A DNA stretch of 64,000 bases from Planctomycetota bacterium (GTDB lineage Bacteria; Planctomycetota; Planctomycetia; Pirellulales; Pirellulaceae). The notes under the pieces were generated by a model that saw only the letters and a program-made list of their open reading frames with translations, ran no database searches and was not told the origin of the DNA. Location of the stretch: positions 1 to 64,000 of the forward strand of contig JAPLNI010000056.1 of assembly GCA_026692865.1 (NCBI GenBank). The letters run 5' to 3'. Of the stretch, positions 1 through 8,227 are shown piece after piece. The translations under genes were made by a program, and so were the position numbers. Each line of letters begins with the position of its first letter. Position 1 is the first letter of the stretch.

Positions 1-1041
1 AGCAAACATTCGGCCACCGTATTGTTTCAAGCATCGCGAGTAAAGGAGCCCTGTTTGGAACTCGCTGATAAACAATGCGTCGTTGCCGCGATCGATGGCG
101 CCGTTCGTGGAATTCGATCCACCGACTGGACTCGACAGAACAGCAGACGTTTGAGCCAACGCCGTGTTGTTTCCGAACACGTTACTGAGTCGACCGCCAC
201 CGTAGAGCGAAAAGCACTTGTTCGATATTGGACGAATGCCCATCAAACTGTAGGTCAAACCTGTTCCGTTAAATCGCGTCTGTGAAAGGGCGGAAAGAAC
301 ATAGGTGTCGCTGTTAACGGATTCGCCCAACGCGACCGAGTTCGTTGAATTGGTTAGCGAAGCGTGCCGCGCACCGAAAGTGCCCCAATACTGAGTATGA
401 CCGACTTGAAGTCGTTTCGTGGCTTCAATGTCAAATGTATAGGCGCGGAAACTTTCTTGAACATTGATCAAATTAAGATCAGGAACAGCGGCGGGGCCAG
501 CTAGAGGACCCGCAAAACCGGAACCAGCAATCGTGTTCATGCCCCAATAGCTCGTTTGGAATCCCCATCCATTGCAATTGGATTTGCCAAATGTCAATCG
601 CGGGGCGGCGGTCAATTGATTTGCATTCACTGTCGAAGCGAAGGGTGTAACTGTTGCGGGAGCAACTAAATCGCTCAAGACGTAGTTTTGTGAGGACGCA
701 CTGTTGATAGGTGCTAAAGCGGTCAGTTCTGAATTCAGGTACCAAAATGGAGTTTGGACTCCACACTGCGAGCCCAGACTCGATTCGCAAAGTCCTTTTT
801 TGAAGCCACACGCTTCCGCAGTAGAGCCGCATGATTCCGCAGTCGAGCCGCTAGCTTCGGCAGTCGAGTCGACCAGTACTGTTGATGAGGCGCACTGTGC
901 GATTGTCGGATCACTTGTTGAACCAGGTTCTGAGAACGCCGGGGGAGGTGTTGCAATTGAAAAAAGGTCGTAGGGCTCGCCAGCCTCACCCCTACCGACG
1001 GAGACCGCAAAGCAGAACGCGGCGAAACTTCGATAACTCAT
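1..1041 (-). CDS. Outer-membrane beta-barrel-like protein, C-terminus cut by window edge
   Basis: One open frame runs without a stop from the ATG at 1039-1041 off the left edge, so about 347 residues are visible and the C-terminus is missing. AAGGA lies about 8 nt upstream of the ATG. The start MSYRSFAAFCFAVSVGRGEA looks like a signal peptide. A Cys/Ser/Thr-rich stretch with three 21-bp repeats follows, then FWYLNSELTALAPINS, an RLTFGKSNCNGWGFQ stretch and alternating aromatic/polar segments (YTFDIEATKRL, YWGTFGARHASL, FSLYGGGRLSNVFG) typical of barrel strands. It resembles the Legionella-OMP/BBP7-type barrels common in planctomycetes, by recall only. Role unknown; probably outer membrane. 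It is divergent from the next gene. Confidence 0.7.
   Translation of the reverse strand, partial: MSYRSFAAFCFAVSVGRGEAGEPYDLFSIATPPPAFSEPGSTSDPTIAQCASSTVLVDSTAEASGSTAESCGSTAEACGFKKGLCESSLGSQCGVQTPFWYLNSELTALAPINSASSQNYVLSDLVAPATVTPFASTVNANQLTAAPRLTFGKSNCNGWGFQTSYWGMNTIAGSGFAGPLAGPAAVPDLNLINVQESFRAYTFDIEATKRLQVGHTQYWGTFGARHASLTNSTNSVALGESVNSDTYVLSALSQTRFNGTGLTYSLMGIRPISNKCFSLYGGGRLSNVFGNNTALAQTSAVLSSPVGGSNSTNGAIDRGNDALFISEFQTGLLYSRCLKQYGGRMFA
808..870 (-). repeat. Three tandem 21-bp units inside the outer-membrane protein gene
   Basis: Units at 808-828, 829-849 and 850-870 differ at only a few bases. On the minus strand they encode STAEAS, STAESC and STAEAC, each followed by G, i.e. seven-residue units with a variable Ser/Cys. 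They sit just after the signal peptide region, a place where repeat number may vary between strains. Confidence 0.75.
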
Positions 1042-1407
1042 TATTGATATCCTTATCAGAATCTTGGACAGTCCATTGACGCGTCATTCAGCCTTGAATG
1101 TTGACGCAATATAAACGTCGCTTCGGTACCCATGAGCCGACGCATTCAAGTATTGTTTACCGCAACTACTATTGGGCACATTCGCTGCAATTGATCCAAA
1201 TGGTTTTCGAGCTCGTACGCGTGGAGAATGGACTTGGGCCGGTACTAACAATTTTGCGGAACTCTCGGATTCCAGGGGCGCATCAACCTCGATTGCAGAA
1301 CGTTAGCATTGGATTCGATAGTGAACGATGTGGCAATGGACTTGCCTCCGTCTGGAGTTTCTCAATTGTGAAACTCATTCTGCAACAGGATTCAAAGGAT
1401 TGTTCCG
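1042..1407. other. Divergent intergenic region
   Basis: A 366-bp gap between two divergently transcribed outer-membrane protein genes, so promoters for both should lie here. No convincing sigma-70-like pair, operator palindrome or RNA gene was seen. The 106-residue frame at 1098-1418 has no ribosome site or recognisable protein character and overlaps the next gene start. Confidence 0.5.
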
Positions 1408-2568
1408 ATGTGTTGTAAATGGCTAGGCACTCTTACAGCGTTTGTGTTTTTTGGACTTCTTGTTCGTGTTTCCAATGCGCAGATAGATCAACCCTTTATC
1501 CCTCCCTCGCCTCAGATCGTTGCATCAACAAGCGGTTACGAAACGGCTCTGGAGACGCAAAACACGAGATCAGACGCTAGTCTCCAAGAGCCAGCCTACG
1601 AAAGCGAGCCGACCGATAAAGTGGATGTCGCAAAGACATCAAGCGAAGAATCCGAAAAACCGGAAGGTTCGGACTACCGAACCGAAGAAGAATACGAAGC
1701 AGCGCGCAATGATAACGAAAACGCTGTGGCTCGTAAACTTGAGTACGGTGAACGTCCCATCGACAATACTCGTGCGTTCCTTCGCACCCAAACGCCGTTT
1801 GTGCAGCCTGGAAAATGGCAGTTCGACTTCGGAGCTACCTATTCGGTCTTTGAATCGAAAATACCCATTCTTTCAGGTCTGACCTTGACCGAAGTCAATG
1901 CTAAACGTCGCCTCCTCGATGCTCCCGTGGGATTTCGATATGGTGTAACGGAACGACTACAGTGGTTCGGAAGCACGGCTGTTGGTTGGCAGGGAACGGA
2001 AGTGTCGGACGGCTTCACTGAGCAAACCAGAAATACGAATGGATTAGAAGATGTGTTGACTGGCTTCAACTATTTAATGCGCAAGGAATCAAAGGATTGC
2101 CCTGCAATCATTGGTTCCTGCGATGTGATTATCCCGACCGGCAATGCGGTGGATCCTCGGTTTCTGTTGGATTCGGGTCTCGGCAAAGGGGCTTGGAGTC
2201 TTTCGTCGCGATTACTCATGGTGAAATCGCTGGATCCAATTGTTGCGTTCTGGGGAGCTGGATACCGTTTTAACTTTGAGGACACCTACAACGGCGACAA
2301 GATCGATTTTGGAGACCAAATACAATACACGCTAGGAATCGGTTTCGGCGTGAACGACAAAGTGACATTAAGCTCCGCCCTAATCGGATCCTACATCACT
2401 GACTTTAAGGTAAATAGTTTTACAGTTCCTGGTTCAAGCGCGGACCTCATCTCCCTCCGATTGGCTTCAACCTTTTCCAATTGTCGAGGTATTACGGAAC
2501 CCTTCGTAAACTTTGGTTTGACCGACCTATCGCCCGGCGCATCGCTCGGTATTGTTTGGACTCGCTAA
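1408..2568 (+). CDS. Outer-membrane barrel protein, FapF/MetA-transporter-like
   Basis: 386 residues with a Sec signal (MCCKWLGTLTAFVFFGLLVR, cleavage near SNAQ). AAAGGA sits 8 nt before the ATG. Residues about 25-125 are acidic, Ser/Glu-rich and probably helical or disordered. From TRAFLRTQTPFVQPGKWQFD onward come alternating strands (FRYGVTERLQWFGSTAVGWQ, FWGAGYRFNFED, IQYTLGIGFGVND, ASLGIVWTR) ending in a barrel-like C-terminus. This layout and the start of the barrel resemble 'transporter' proteins of the phenol-MetA type and FapF, the pore for functional-amyloid export in Pseudomonas. A C39 peptidase gene follows after 53 nt, as FapD accompanies FapF. The barrel is likely; export of a specific cargo is inferred. 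Confidence 0.65.
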   Translation: MCCKWLGTLTAFVFFGLLVRVSNAQIDQPFIPPSPQIVASTSGYETALETQNTRSDASLQEPAYESEPTDKVDVAKTSSEESEKPEGSDYRTEEEYEAARNDNENAVARKLEYGERPIDNTRAFLRTQTPFVQPGKWQFDFGATYSVFESKIPILSGLTLTEVNAKRRLLDAPVGFRYGVTERLQWFGSTAVGWQGTEVSDGFTEQTRNTNGLEDVLTGFNYLMRKESKDCPAIIGSCDVIIPTGNAVDPRFLLDSGLGKGAWSLSSRLLMVKSLDPIVAFWGAGYRFNFEDTYNGDKIDFGDQIQYTLGIGFGVNDKVTLSSALIGSYITDFKVNSFTVPGSSADLISLRLASTFSNCRGITEPFVNFGLTDLSPGASLGIVWTR

Positions 2569-2621
2569 ACCTTCATTCTTCTCGCACGTTTGGCGGGACC
2601 ACACATCGTACGGAATTCAGC

Positions 2622-3305
2622 ATGGTTCGAAATCTATTGTTTTTTTTGATTCTGATCTCTGTTTCGACGAAGAGTTCGGTTGCACAGAGTTTAAGGTCGC
2701 CGGTTCGGGATCCCATTCGATCGTTTCAGCGTCCCGTCGTGTCGTGGACTGCAATTCGCGATCAAAATGTTGTTCTCCAACAAAAGGACTTCTCATGCGG
2801 TGCGGCAGCGCTCGCAACCGTTCTTCGGTACTATTGGGGAAAGGACATTCAAGAAGAAGATGTCCTCGATAGTGTATCGCTCGCCTTGAAACCAGAGGCG
2901 CTTAAAGAAAGAACGGAAAACGGTTTGTCGTTGGCGGACTTGAAAGTTGTATCGGACCGAATGGGCTATGACGCTGCCGTTGGAAAACTGGACAATCTTC
3001 AAAAGCTCGGCGAATCCAAAATTCCGCTGATCGTCCCAGTGAAACTTTCGGGAACGGATCATTTCGTCGTGTACCGCGGGATGTGCAATGGATTTGTATT
3101 TTTAGCAGATCCGATTCGCGGAAATGTCAGACTTGATGCTGCCGATTTTGAGAAAGCATGGATCCAAAACGCGGTATTGGTGGTCACGCTTCCCGATATG
3201 ACTTCCTCGGCAGTTTCACGACTGGGAATTCGATCCGAAGAAGTACATCTCGCTCGGCTCAATAGCCAAGTCATCCGCCGTCAGATTAGTTCGATCCAAA
3301 AATGA
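2622..3305 (+). CDS. Periplasmic C39-family peptidase (FapD-like)
   Basis: 227 residues from ATG 2622; an upstream in-frame extension to 2481 would overlap the barrel gene and bury the signal peptide MVRNLLFFLILISVSTKSSV. Papain-like C39 signatures are visible: VLQQKDFSCGAAALATVL with Gln53/54 (oxyanion hole) and nucleophile Cys59, His147 in TDHFVVYRG, and Asp163 in FLADPIRGN. There are no ABC-transporter domains, so this is a free exported protease, unlike bacteriocin exporters. C39 enzymes cut double-glycine-type leaders. The gene follows the outer-membrane barrel gene and faces a small exported protein carrying a leader-like sequence. Family assignment is firm; the substrate is inferred. 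Confidence 0.85.
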   Translation: MVRNLLFFLILISVSTKSSVAQSLRSPVRDPIRSFQRPVVSWTAIRDQNVVLQQKDFSCGAAALATVLRYYWGKDIQEEDVLDSVSLALKPEALKERTENGLSLADLKVVSDRMGYDAAVGKLDNLQKLGESKIPLIVPVKLSGTDHFVVYRGMCNGFVFLADPIRGNVRLDAADFEKAWIQNAVLVVTLPDMTSSAVSRLGIRSEEVHLARLNSQVIRRQISSIQK

Positions 3306-3329
3306 ACTTGGGGGCGGTGGCCCCCAAGT
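3306..3329. terminator. GC-rich hairpin after the C39 gene
   Basis: A perfect 10-bp stem, ACTTGGGGGC with GCCCCCAAGT, closes a GGTG tetraloop directly after the stop codon at 3303-3305. No T-run follows on either strand. It lies between convergent genes, so it could end transcription from both sides. Confidence 0.6.
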
Positions 3330-3397
3330 CGAATCGTCACTGATTTGATAATCAAGGATTAGATAATCAAGCGTCAATAGTCAATGAAACTCAGTAA

Positions 3398-3727
3398 TTA
3401 GAATCCGCCAGCAACCGACAGACCGCCAGCAAAGGCTGTAGGTCCTCTGGTAGAGCCAGCAACCGATAAATTGACACCACCAGCGGCTGTTCGTCCACCC
3501 GCGATGTAGCCGTTGGATGATGTCGCCGAGCTACCTCGTCGGTTAATCGTTGCGGTGGAAGCTCCCCACACAATCGCGCCTTGACCGCGAATCGACGAAG
3601 CTTGGGATTGTGAAATGCTCTTCATGGACCCGAGTCCGAGCGCGTTCAACTTTGGCTCGCCAGCAAACGCATTCGATGCGGAAAACATCGCACAAACAGC
3701 CAAAGCAATTAAGGCACACTTCTTCAT
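3398..3727 (-). CDS. Small exported Gly/Ala/Ser-rich protein, candidate C39 cargo
   Basis: 109 residues from ATG 3725-3727, preceded by GGAG 8 nt upstream; a longer frame to 3781 has no ribosome site and would bury the signal peptide. The Sec signal is MKKCALIALAVCAMFSASNA, cleavage near AFAG. Then comes GLGSMKSISQSQASSIRGQG, which resembles a double-glycine leader (Ile-Ser near -12/-11, Ile at -4, Gly at -2). The remainder (IVWGASTATINRRGSS, SNGYIAGGRTAAGGVNLSVA, GGLSVAGGF) is rich in Gly, Ala, Ser and Asn, like amyloid or adhesin subunits. It lies convergent to the C39/barrel pair. Not recognised as a named family; the cargo role is inference. Confidence 0.65.
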   Translation of the reverse strand: MKKCALIALAVCAMFSASNAFAGEPKLNALGLGSMKSISQSQASSIRGQGAIVWGASTATINRRGSSATSSNGYIAGGRTAAGGVNLSVAGSTRGPTAFAGGLSVAGGF

Positions 3728-4065
3728 AGCAGTAACTCCAAATTTAAAATCTCTTTTGCCGACCCACAACGGACAGGTCAACCCCTGTCCCCAGTCTAAT
3801 CAAGCTTTTTGTACCTTCAATAAGGCCTACAGTCGAAATCATAGGATTAATCAAATTAATTGAAAAAATATTTAATGTCGATAATTCGGAAGGTGCCCCC
3901 CGGAGGCAGCCGACAAAATTAGGCTCTTTTTAAAGAATTCCGAAAGCTAGCTTTTTGGAGTTTGCTCCAATCATATGGACTTTCTTCAGTACGATTCGGA
4001 AGTGTGTAATGGCTAGTTACCCTGTGGATCCGAAATAAATTGATACATCCGAGCTGTATTTTATA
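3728..4065. other. AT-rich intergenic region with a small hairpin
   Basis: The upstream region of the small exported protein and left flank of the transposase remnant, clearly richer in A/T than the surroundings. It contains a perfect 6-bp hairpin TTGGAG-TTTG-CTCCAA at 3955-3970. The 9-mer GCTAGTTAC occurs at 4012-4020 and again at 4863-4871, flanking the transposase remnant. No gene was recognised. Confidence 0.5.
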
Positions 4066-4856
4066 GGCTTTCATCGGTTGTTATCACGCAAGGTCGTTGA
4101 GTTAGGTCTTGTCGACTCGATCAGCCACGAAACCGTTCGTTCGACGCTTAAAAACATGGTATGACTAATCGAAAAATTCAGTACTGGGTGATTCCGCCCG
4201 AAGCTGACGCCGAGTTCGCTGCGTGCATGGAAGATGGCCTGGATGTCTATGAAAAACCCTACGATGCAAGCTCTCCGGTTTTATGTATGGATGAGCAACC
4301 GTTTCAGTTAATCAAGGAAGTTCGCGTTCCGATCCCTGCCACAAAATCGCACGTTAAACGCGTCGATTACGAATACCAACGAGTTGGTACGGCGAATAAC
4401 TTTATGTTTGCTGAACCGGTGGCTCTCTGGCGAAAGGTCTCAGTCCGGACGACAAAAACGAAGATTGATTGGGCTCTCGAAATGGGGCGAATGATGGAAG
4501 GTCGTTACGCAAAGTGCGGCAAGGTAATTCTTGTTTGCGACAACCTCAACACGCATACCAAAGGTGCTTTCTACGAAGTCTTCGAACCCGAGCGTGCTCG
4601 AGCGATGGTACGCCGCATTGAGTTTCATCACACACCTAAACACGGCAGTTGGCTTAACGTGGCTGAAAACGAATTAAGTTCGTTAACTCGACTTTGTGTA
4701 TCAGGTCGTCGCTTTGGTGATAGTGAAACATTATCATCAGAAACAGAAGCGTGGAGCAACGATGTAAACTCGACACAGCGAGGAGTCGATTGGCGAATGA
4801 AACTCGACGACGCCCGAGTAAAACTCAAGTCTGTCTATCCCCGTTTATCAAATTAA
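4066..4856 (+). pseudogene. IS630-type transposase, N-terminally truncated and frameshifted
   Basis: The 231-residue frame from 4161 carries the DDE core: CMDEQPFQL (first Asp), VILVCDNLNTHT (second Asp) and PKHGSWLNVAENELSSL (Glu). Upstream, in another frame, RLLSRKVVELGLVDSISHET runs into STLKN and a stop; a -1 shift in the A5 run at 4150-4154 joins it to the downstream frame as TLKKHGMTNRKIQYWVIPPE, the sequence expected for the family. The helix-turn-helix region of about 100 residues is absent upstream. The three catalytic acids persist, so decay may be recent. Programmed frameshifting is possible, but the missing N-terminus argues for a dead remnant. Confidence 0.85.
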
Positions 4857-5074
4857 CAAAGCGCTAGTTACAAAAGCACCGACAATATCCAGTTTTAATA
4901 AATTGATAGGCGTTAAAAGCATTTGTTCGAACGATTTTAAAACGAGCGGGCGTAGCGACACATTCTAATGAATGCCTAGGGAAATGAACTCGACTTTAGA
5001 GCTTGCGTTTCGTTCTATTCATTAGTTGCCAGAAGTCAATTCAAGTTCGCAGCAATCGGTCCTTGGTTTTAACG

Positions 5075-5749
5075 CTAGCCAGGGGGAGAGAAACCCCATT
5101 TGGATTGCAATGCGGCGAGCTCTCGTTGCTGGTCGGGAGTGAAGTACTGCAAGGGGCCAATTTGAGAAGCGAGAATTAGAATGCGGCAGTAGGAATCAAG
5201 CACTTCGGTCCACCAAAAAGCTTGTTCTAAATCTTTTCCGAGAGTCAAGGTACCATGATGAGCCAAGATAATCGCGTTGGAATCTTTTACGAAAGGGTGA
5301 ATGGTCTCGGCGAACTCGTGAGTGCCTGGTGCTTTGTAGGGTGCGATCGGGATGTAACCTAAAAAAATCTCGACCTCAGCGAGCACCCACCGAGGCAAGG
5401 AACGATTGGTAATGGCAAAGGCTGTCGCATGAGGTGGATGGCAGTGGACGACGGCTTGGATATCGGGGCGCTGTCGATAGGCTTCCAGGTGCAGAAGCGC
5501 CTCGCTGCTTCGTTGTTTAGCCCCCGCGACCAGCTCGCCTTCGCAATCGATCAATACGATGTCGTTCGGTTTCAGAGATCCCTTGCTCTGCATCGTTGGG
5601 GTACACAAAAAATATCCATCACCCGCACGCATGGTGATGTTTCCATCGTTGGCTGATGAAAATCCTTTGGCGTAAAGTCGATGACCGACTTCGCATATAG
5701 AGAGCTTTTGGTCTGCGAATTGTGTTTCAAAAGGTTTACTAAAGTCCAT
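5075..5749 (-). CDS. Class II aldolase/adducin family protein
   Basis: 224 residues from ATG 5747-5749 (MDFSKPFETQFADQKL); the frame also opens at 5791, but neither start has a clear ribosome site. Family marks: SSANDGNITMR (phosphate-binding loop), SSEALLHLEAYRQRP (catalytic Glu region), VVHCHPPHATAFA (zinc His pair) and ILAHHGTLTLG (third zinc His). It is closest in plan to L-fuculose-1-phosphate aldolase or L-ribulose-5-phosphate epimerase relatives: a zinc-dependent cytosolic enzyme of sugar-phosphate metabolism. No sugar kinase or isomerase lies beside it, so the substrate is unknown. Confidence 0.85.
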   Translation of the reverse strand: MDFSKPFETQFADQKLSICEVGHRLYAKGFSSANDGNITMRAGDGYFLCTPTMQSKGSLKPNDIVLIDCEGELVAGAKQRSSEALLHLEAYRQRPDIQAVVHCHPPHATAFAITNRSLPRWVLAEVEIFLGYIPIAPYKAPGTHEFAETIHPFVKDSNAIILAHHGTLTLGKDLEQAFWWTEVLDSYCRILILASQIGPLQYFTPDQQRELAALQSKWGFSPPG

Positions 5750-5905
5750 AAAACTGATTTTAGCACAGAACGGTTTGTTGCTTAGATGCAATCGCGAGGA
5801 GATTCGTTTGGAAACAGATTGTTAAAAAAGTCAGCACGCCTGACAATCGCGAATGGACCGGGCTAGCGCTTTGTCCAGATAAAAGACGGGGATTTATACT
5901 CGCAG

Positions 5906-5994
5906 CAGATGTCGTGAGACATCTGAAAACATCAGCTTTTGCGTTTGTTTTCATCGACTTCTAAATTCTTACGAATTCGGCTACCAAGATTTTT
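5906..5994. repeat. Dispersed intergenic repeat, copy 1
   Basis: Begins with a perfect hairpin CAGATGTC-GTGA-GACATCTG (5906-5925), followed by AACATCAGCTTTTG, a variable stretch, and AATTCTTACGAATTCGGCTA with CCAAGATTTT. The same order of blocks recurs at 8125-8215. The 422-bp gap 5750-6171 otherwise holds nothing recognisable. Confidence 0.75.
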
Positions 5995-6171
5995 AATTTG
6001 GACAAAGCACTAGCCCGAGAATTGCGGACAGGCGGAAAATTGAGGTGCCGCAAGTTAAAATATTGAGATTACGATTTGGCTAAGCCTTGCGTGCATCGAT
6101 AGAATGGGTGGGGAGAATAGCCAGTGTTGTTGAGTCGTTTTATCTGCATGCTCGCATCGAGGAAGTCAGTT

Positions 6172-7089
6172 ATGGCTAAAAAATTGTCTACATTCATGTT
6201 CGTTGCTTCGCTAGCTTGCATGCTTTGGTGTGTATGCTCGATTCGTATCGCTCAAGCTCAGTTCTTGGATTCGGTCCCTGGGTTTTCTCCCGCCTTCCGA
6301 GATGTTTCTAGATCGATCGGCCCGAATGGAGAGGGATATACAGTCTTCCAAGATTCCAATGGGGAATTGAATGCAGCGACCTACGGGCCAAGTCGAATGC
6401 AGTCGTATGTCGACTTTTCGAACGTACCGATCTACTACGGTCCACTCGTAAATCGTTACATGATGCCAAATCAAAGACTTTGGCAGCGCAACCTTGTCAG
6501 CAGCATGCGGAATGACCAAGAGCTTACCTTGAGCGAATCGGCAAACCCTTCAGCCGGCAAGACAAACAGAAAGCAGGACCGAATTCCGATGAATGCGAAG
6601 AACGCCAGAAAGGTTGCTAACGGTGTTCAGCCCGCAAATAACTTGGCAGCAAAAATCGTCGAGCCAAAACCAACTCCGATTCCGATGGTTTGGGATGCCA
6701 ACGGTAAAGCGCCGACGTGGCTTATTTCAGCGGTTGATTTCATTGACCGGTTTGTCAAAGCGGGCGATGTTTCGGATGCGTTAGGTGCCTGCGAACGACT
6801 AGTTGCAACGCGGTCCGAACTACCTAGCGACATTTACACACGAGCGGCTGTTTTGGCTTTTCTGGAAGGTCGCAACTTAGATGAAGTGGGTGCCTACGTT
6901 GCATTAGGGACTTCTGATGGAATGCGACTTTCGAGCCGGAACCTTCCCGGTGGCAGCTTGGAAAAGTACTTGAATCCCACCGAACGAAGGCGTTTCACTG
7001 AGACAGTAACCCGCCTACGCTCTCAAGCTCTCAATGGAGCGATGTCGGACGAGCATAAGATGGTCGTCGAGGCGTTGTTAGAACTTTAA
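6172..7089 (+). CDS. Secreted protein of unknown function
   Basis: 305 residues from ATG 6172, chosen because GAGGAAG lies 6 nt upstream and because the signal peptide (MAKKLSTFMFVASLACMLWC, ending near AQAQ) starts there. The mature part has a region with PNGEGYTVFQDSNGELN and PIYYGPLVNRYMMPNQRLWQ, then a basic linker. The C-terminal ~130 residues (WLISAVDFIDRFVKAGDVSD, ACERLVATRSELPSDIYTRA, AFLEGRNLDEVGAYV) look alpha-helical and TPR-like. Not recognised as a named family. It stands alone between minus-strand genes. Confidence 0.7.
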   Translation: MAKKLSTFMFVASLACMLWCVCSIRIAQAQFLDSVPGFSPAFRDVSRSIGPNGEGYTVFQDSNGELNAATYGPSRMQSYVDFSNVPIYYGPLVNRYMMPNQRLWQRNLVSSMRNDQELTLSESANPSAGKTNRKQDRIPMNAKNARKVANGVQPANNLAAKIVEPKPTPIPMVWDANGKAPTWLISAVDFIDRFVKAGDVSDALGACERLVATRSELPSDIYTRAAVLAFLEGRNLDEVGAYVALGTSDGMRLSSRNLPGGSLEKYLNPTERRRFTETVTRLRSQALNGAMSDEHKMVVEALLEL

Positions 7090-7168
7090 AGTGCTCGGTA
7101 GACCCAACTGTATCCGGAAGGGCAACACAAATTGCAAGCAGCACAAACTCAGTTTTAGATGCCCAGCC

Positions 7169-7918
7169 TTAAAGGAGGCTTTCCAATAAGAGCCTGAGTT
7201 TTCGGAGTTCCTGACGCGAGTCCATGCCTTCCATAGGCTGAATATCAACCGATAGAGCCCTGTCGTATCCAACTCGCTGAAGTTGCGTAATCAGCCGGCC
7301 ATACTCGATTTCTCCCTGACCGACTCGGACTTGGATTTGGTCTTTTTTCGAGTCGCGCAAGTGAACGTGGAAAACGTTTTTAATCAGCCGGTCGTAGTTT
7401 TTGTTTCGATTGGGGCTGCAATGGTACTGGCTTGGGTCTAACGCAAGTCCTAGCCCCGGAACGTAGTCGCAAATATTTTTGACCGTATCAGGATCTTCGC
7501 TTAACCGGCCAATCTGGCTTCGCATTCCAACGCGAACACCGTGCTCTTCTCCAAGCTCTACTAGTCGCTTGAGGTGCTCGATCTCCTCATTAAAGGGAGT
7601 TCCCTGAGGGGCGCTAGGAACCGTCAGGGTGACCACTTTCGTCGCCTTGGCAAGTTGGCAAACTAGCTTAAAACGCTCGTAGTGCTCTTCACCGGTTGAA
7701 TTGAGCCGGACGTCGTAGTTGCTGATATCCAGGCGGTGAGTATCGCGAACAAGCCGCAGGGTTTCGGCAAAGTCCGAGACAAGGCGTTCCGACGGAAGCT
7801 GGTCCGAATCGTCATGGATAGCGATCTCGACACAGGTGAATTCGAGGTCAATGAGAAGCTCTATCACCTCAGGCATCGGAACCTGAGGAAAACAAGCGGT
7901 CGTGGCTGCGACTAACAC
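7169..7918 (-). CDS. Sugar phosphate isomerase/epimerase (xylose-isomerase-like TIM barrel)
   Basis: 249 residues starting at GTG 7916-7918 with GGAG about 11 nt upstream. The AP-endonuclease-2/xylose-isomerase-like barrel is seen in FTCVEIAIHDDS, YDVRLNSTGEEHYERFKLV, VVTLTVPSAPQG, GVRVGMRSQIGRL, LGLALDPSQYHC and FHVHLRDSK, with VGQGEIEYGRLI and ALSVDIQP near the end. The Asp/His/Glu residues of these strands normally bind a divalent metal. Planctomycetes have many paralogs; the substrate cannot be told. Cytosolic. Confidence 0.85.
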   Translation of the reverse strand: MLVAATTACFPQVPMPEVIELLIDLEFTCVEIAIHDDSDQLPSERLVSDFAETLRLVRDTHRLDISNYDVRLNSTGEEHYERFKLVCQLAKATKVVTLTVPSAPQGTPFNEEIEHLKRLVELGEEHGVRVGMRSQIGRLSEDPDTVKNICDYVPGLGLALDPSQYHCSPNRNKNYDRLIKNVFHVHLRDSKKDQIQVRVGQGEIEYGRLITQLQRVGYDRALSVDIQPMEGMDSRQELRKLRLLLESLL

Positions 7919-8124
7919 GGGTGAGAGTACTCCATTCTTGCGTGATAATTATTTCTACACCAAGAGGATAGTCGCAATCCGCCCTTGAACACAAGAAGGC
8001 TCTCGGAGAAGTTCGATGTCACTACGATTAGCCGACAAGCTACCGAAAGGCCGCACTTTGCCCCCGAAAAATCAAAAATGAGGAGATTTGCAACACCAAA
8101 TTGCCCAATTTGGTGGATTCGTCT

Positions 8125-8215
8125 CAGATGTCCTAAAACATCTGAAGACTTCAGCTTTTTCTAGTATTCCCGGCGACATCTGAATTCTTACGAGTTCAGC
8201 TACCAGAGATTTTCT
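8125..8215. repeat. Dispersed intergenic repeat, copy 2
   Basis: Same block order as 5906-5994: hairpin CAGATGT-CCTAAA-ACATCTG, then ACTTCAGCTTTTT, a variable middle, and CTGAATTCTTACGAGTTCAG with CTACCAGAGATTTT. The last block is an imperfect hairpin around TTAC. It fills the end of the 309-bp gap 7919-8227, just beyond the stop codon of the DUF1573 gene; nothing else was seen in the gap. Confidence 0.75.
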
Positions 8216-8227
8216 AAACGTCGCAGG

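Noticed and set aside
479-1010. Apparent short minus-strand ORFs suggesting a broken gene at the left edge
   Set aside because: A single uninterrupted frame runs from 1041 to the window edge; the short ORFs are in other frames.
3331-3375. Direct repeats of GATAATCAAG, possible CRISPR or iterons
   Set aside because: Only two copies with no regular spacers.
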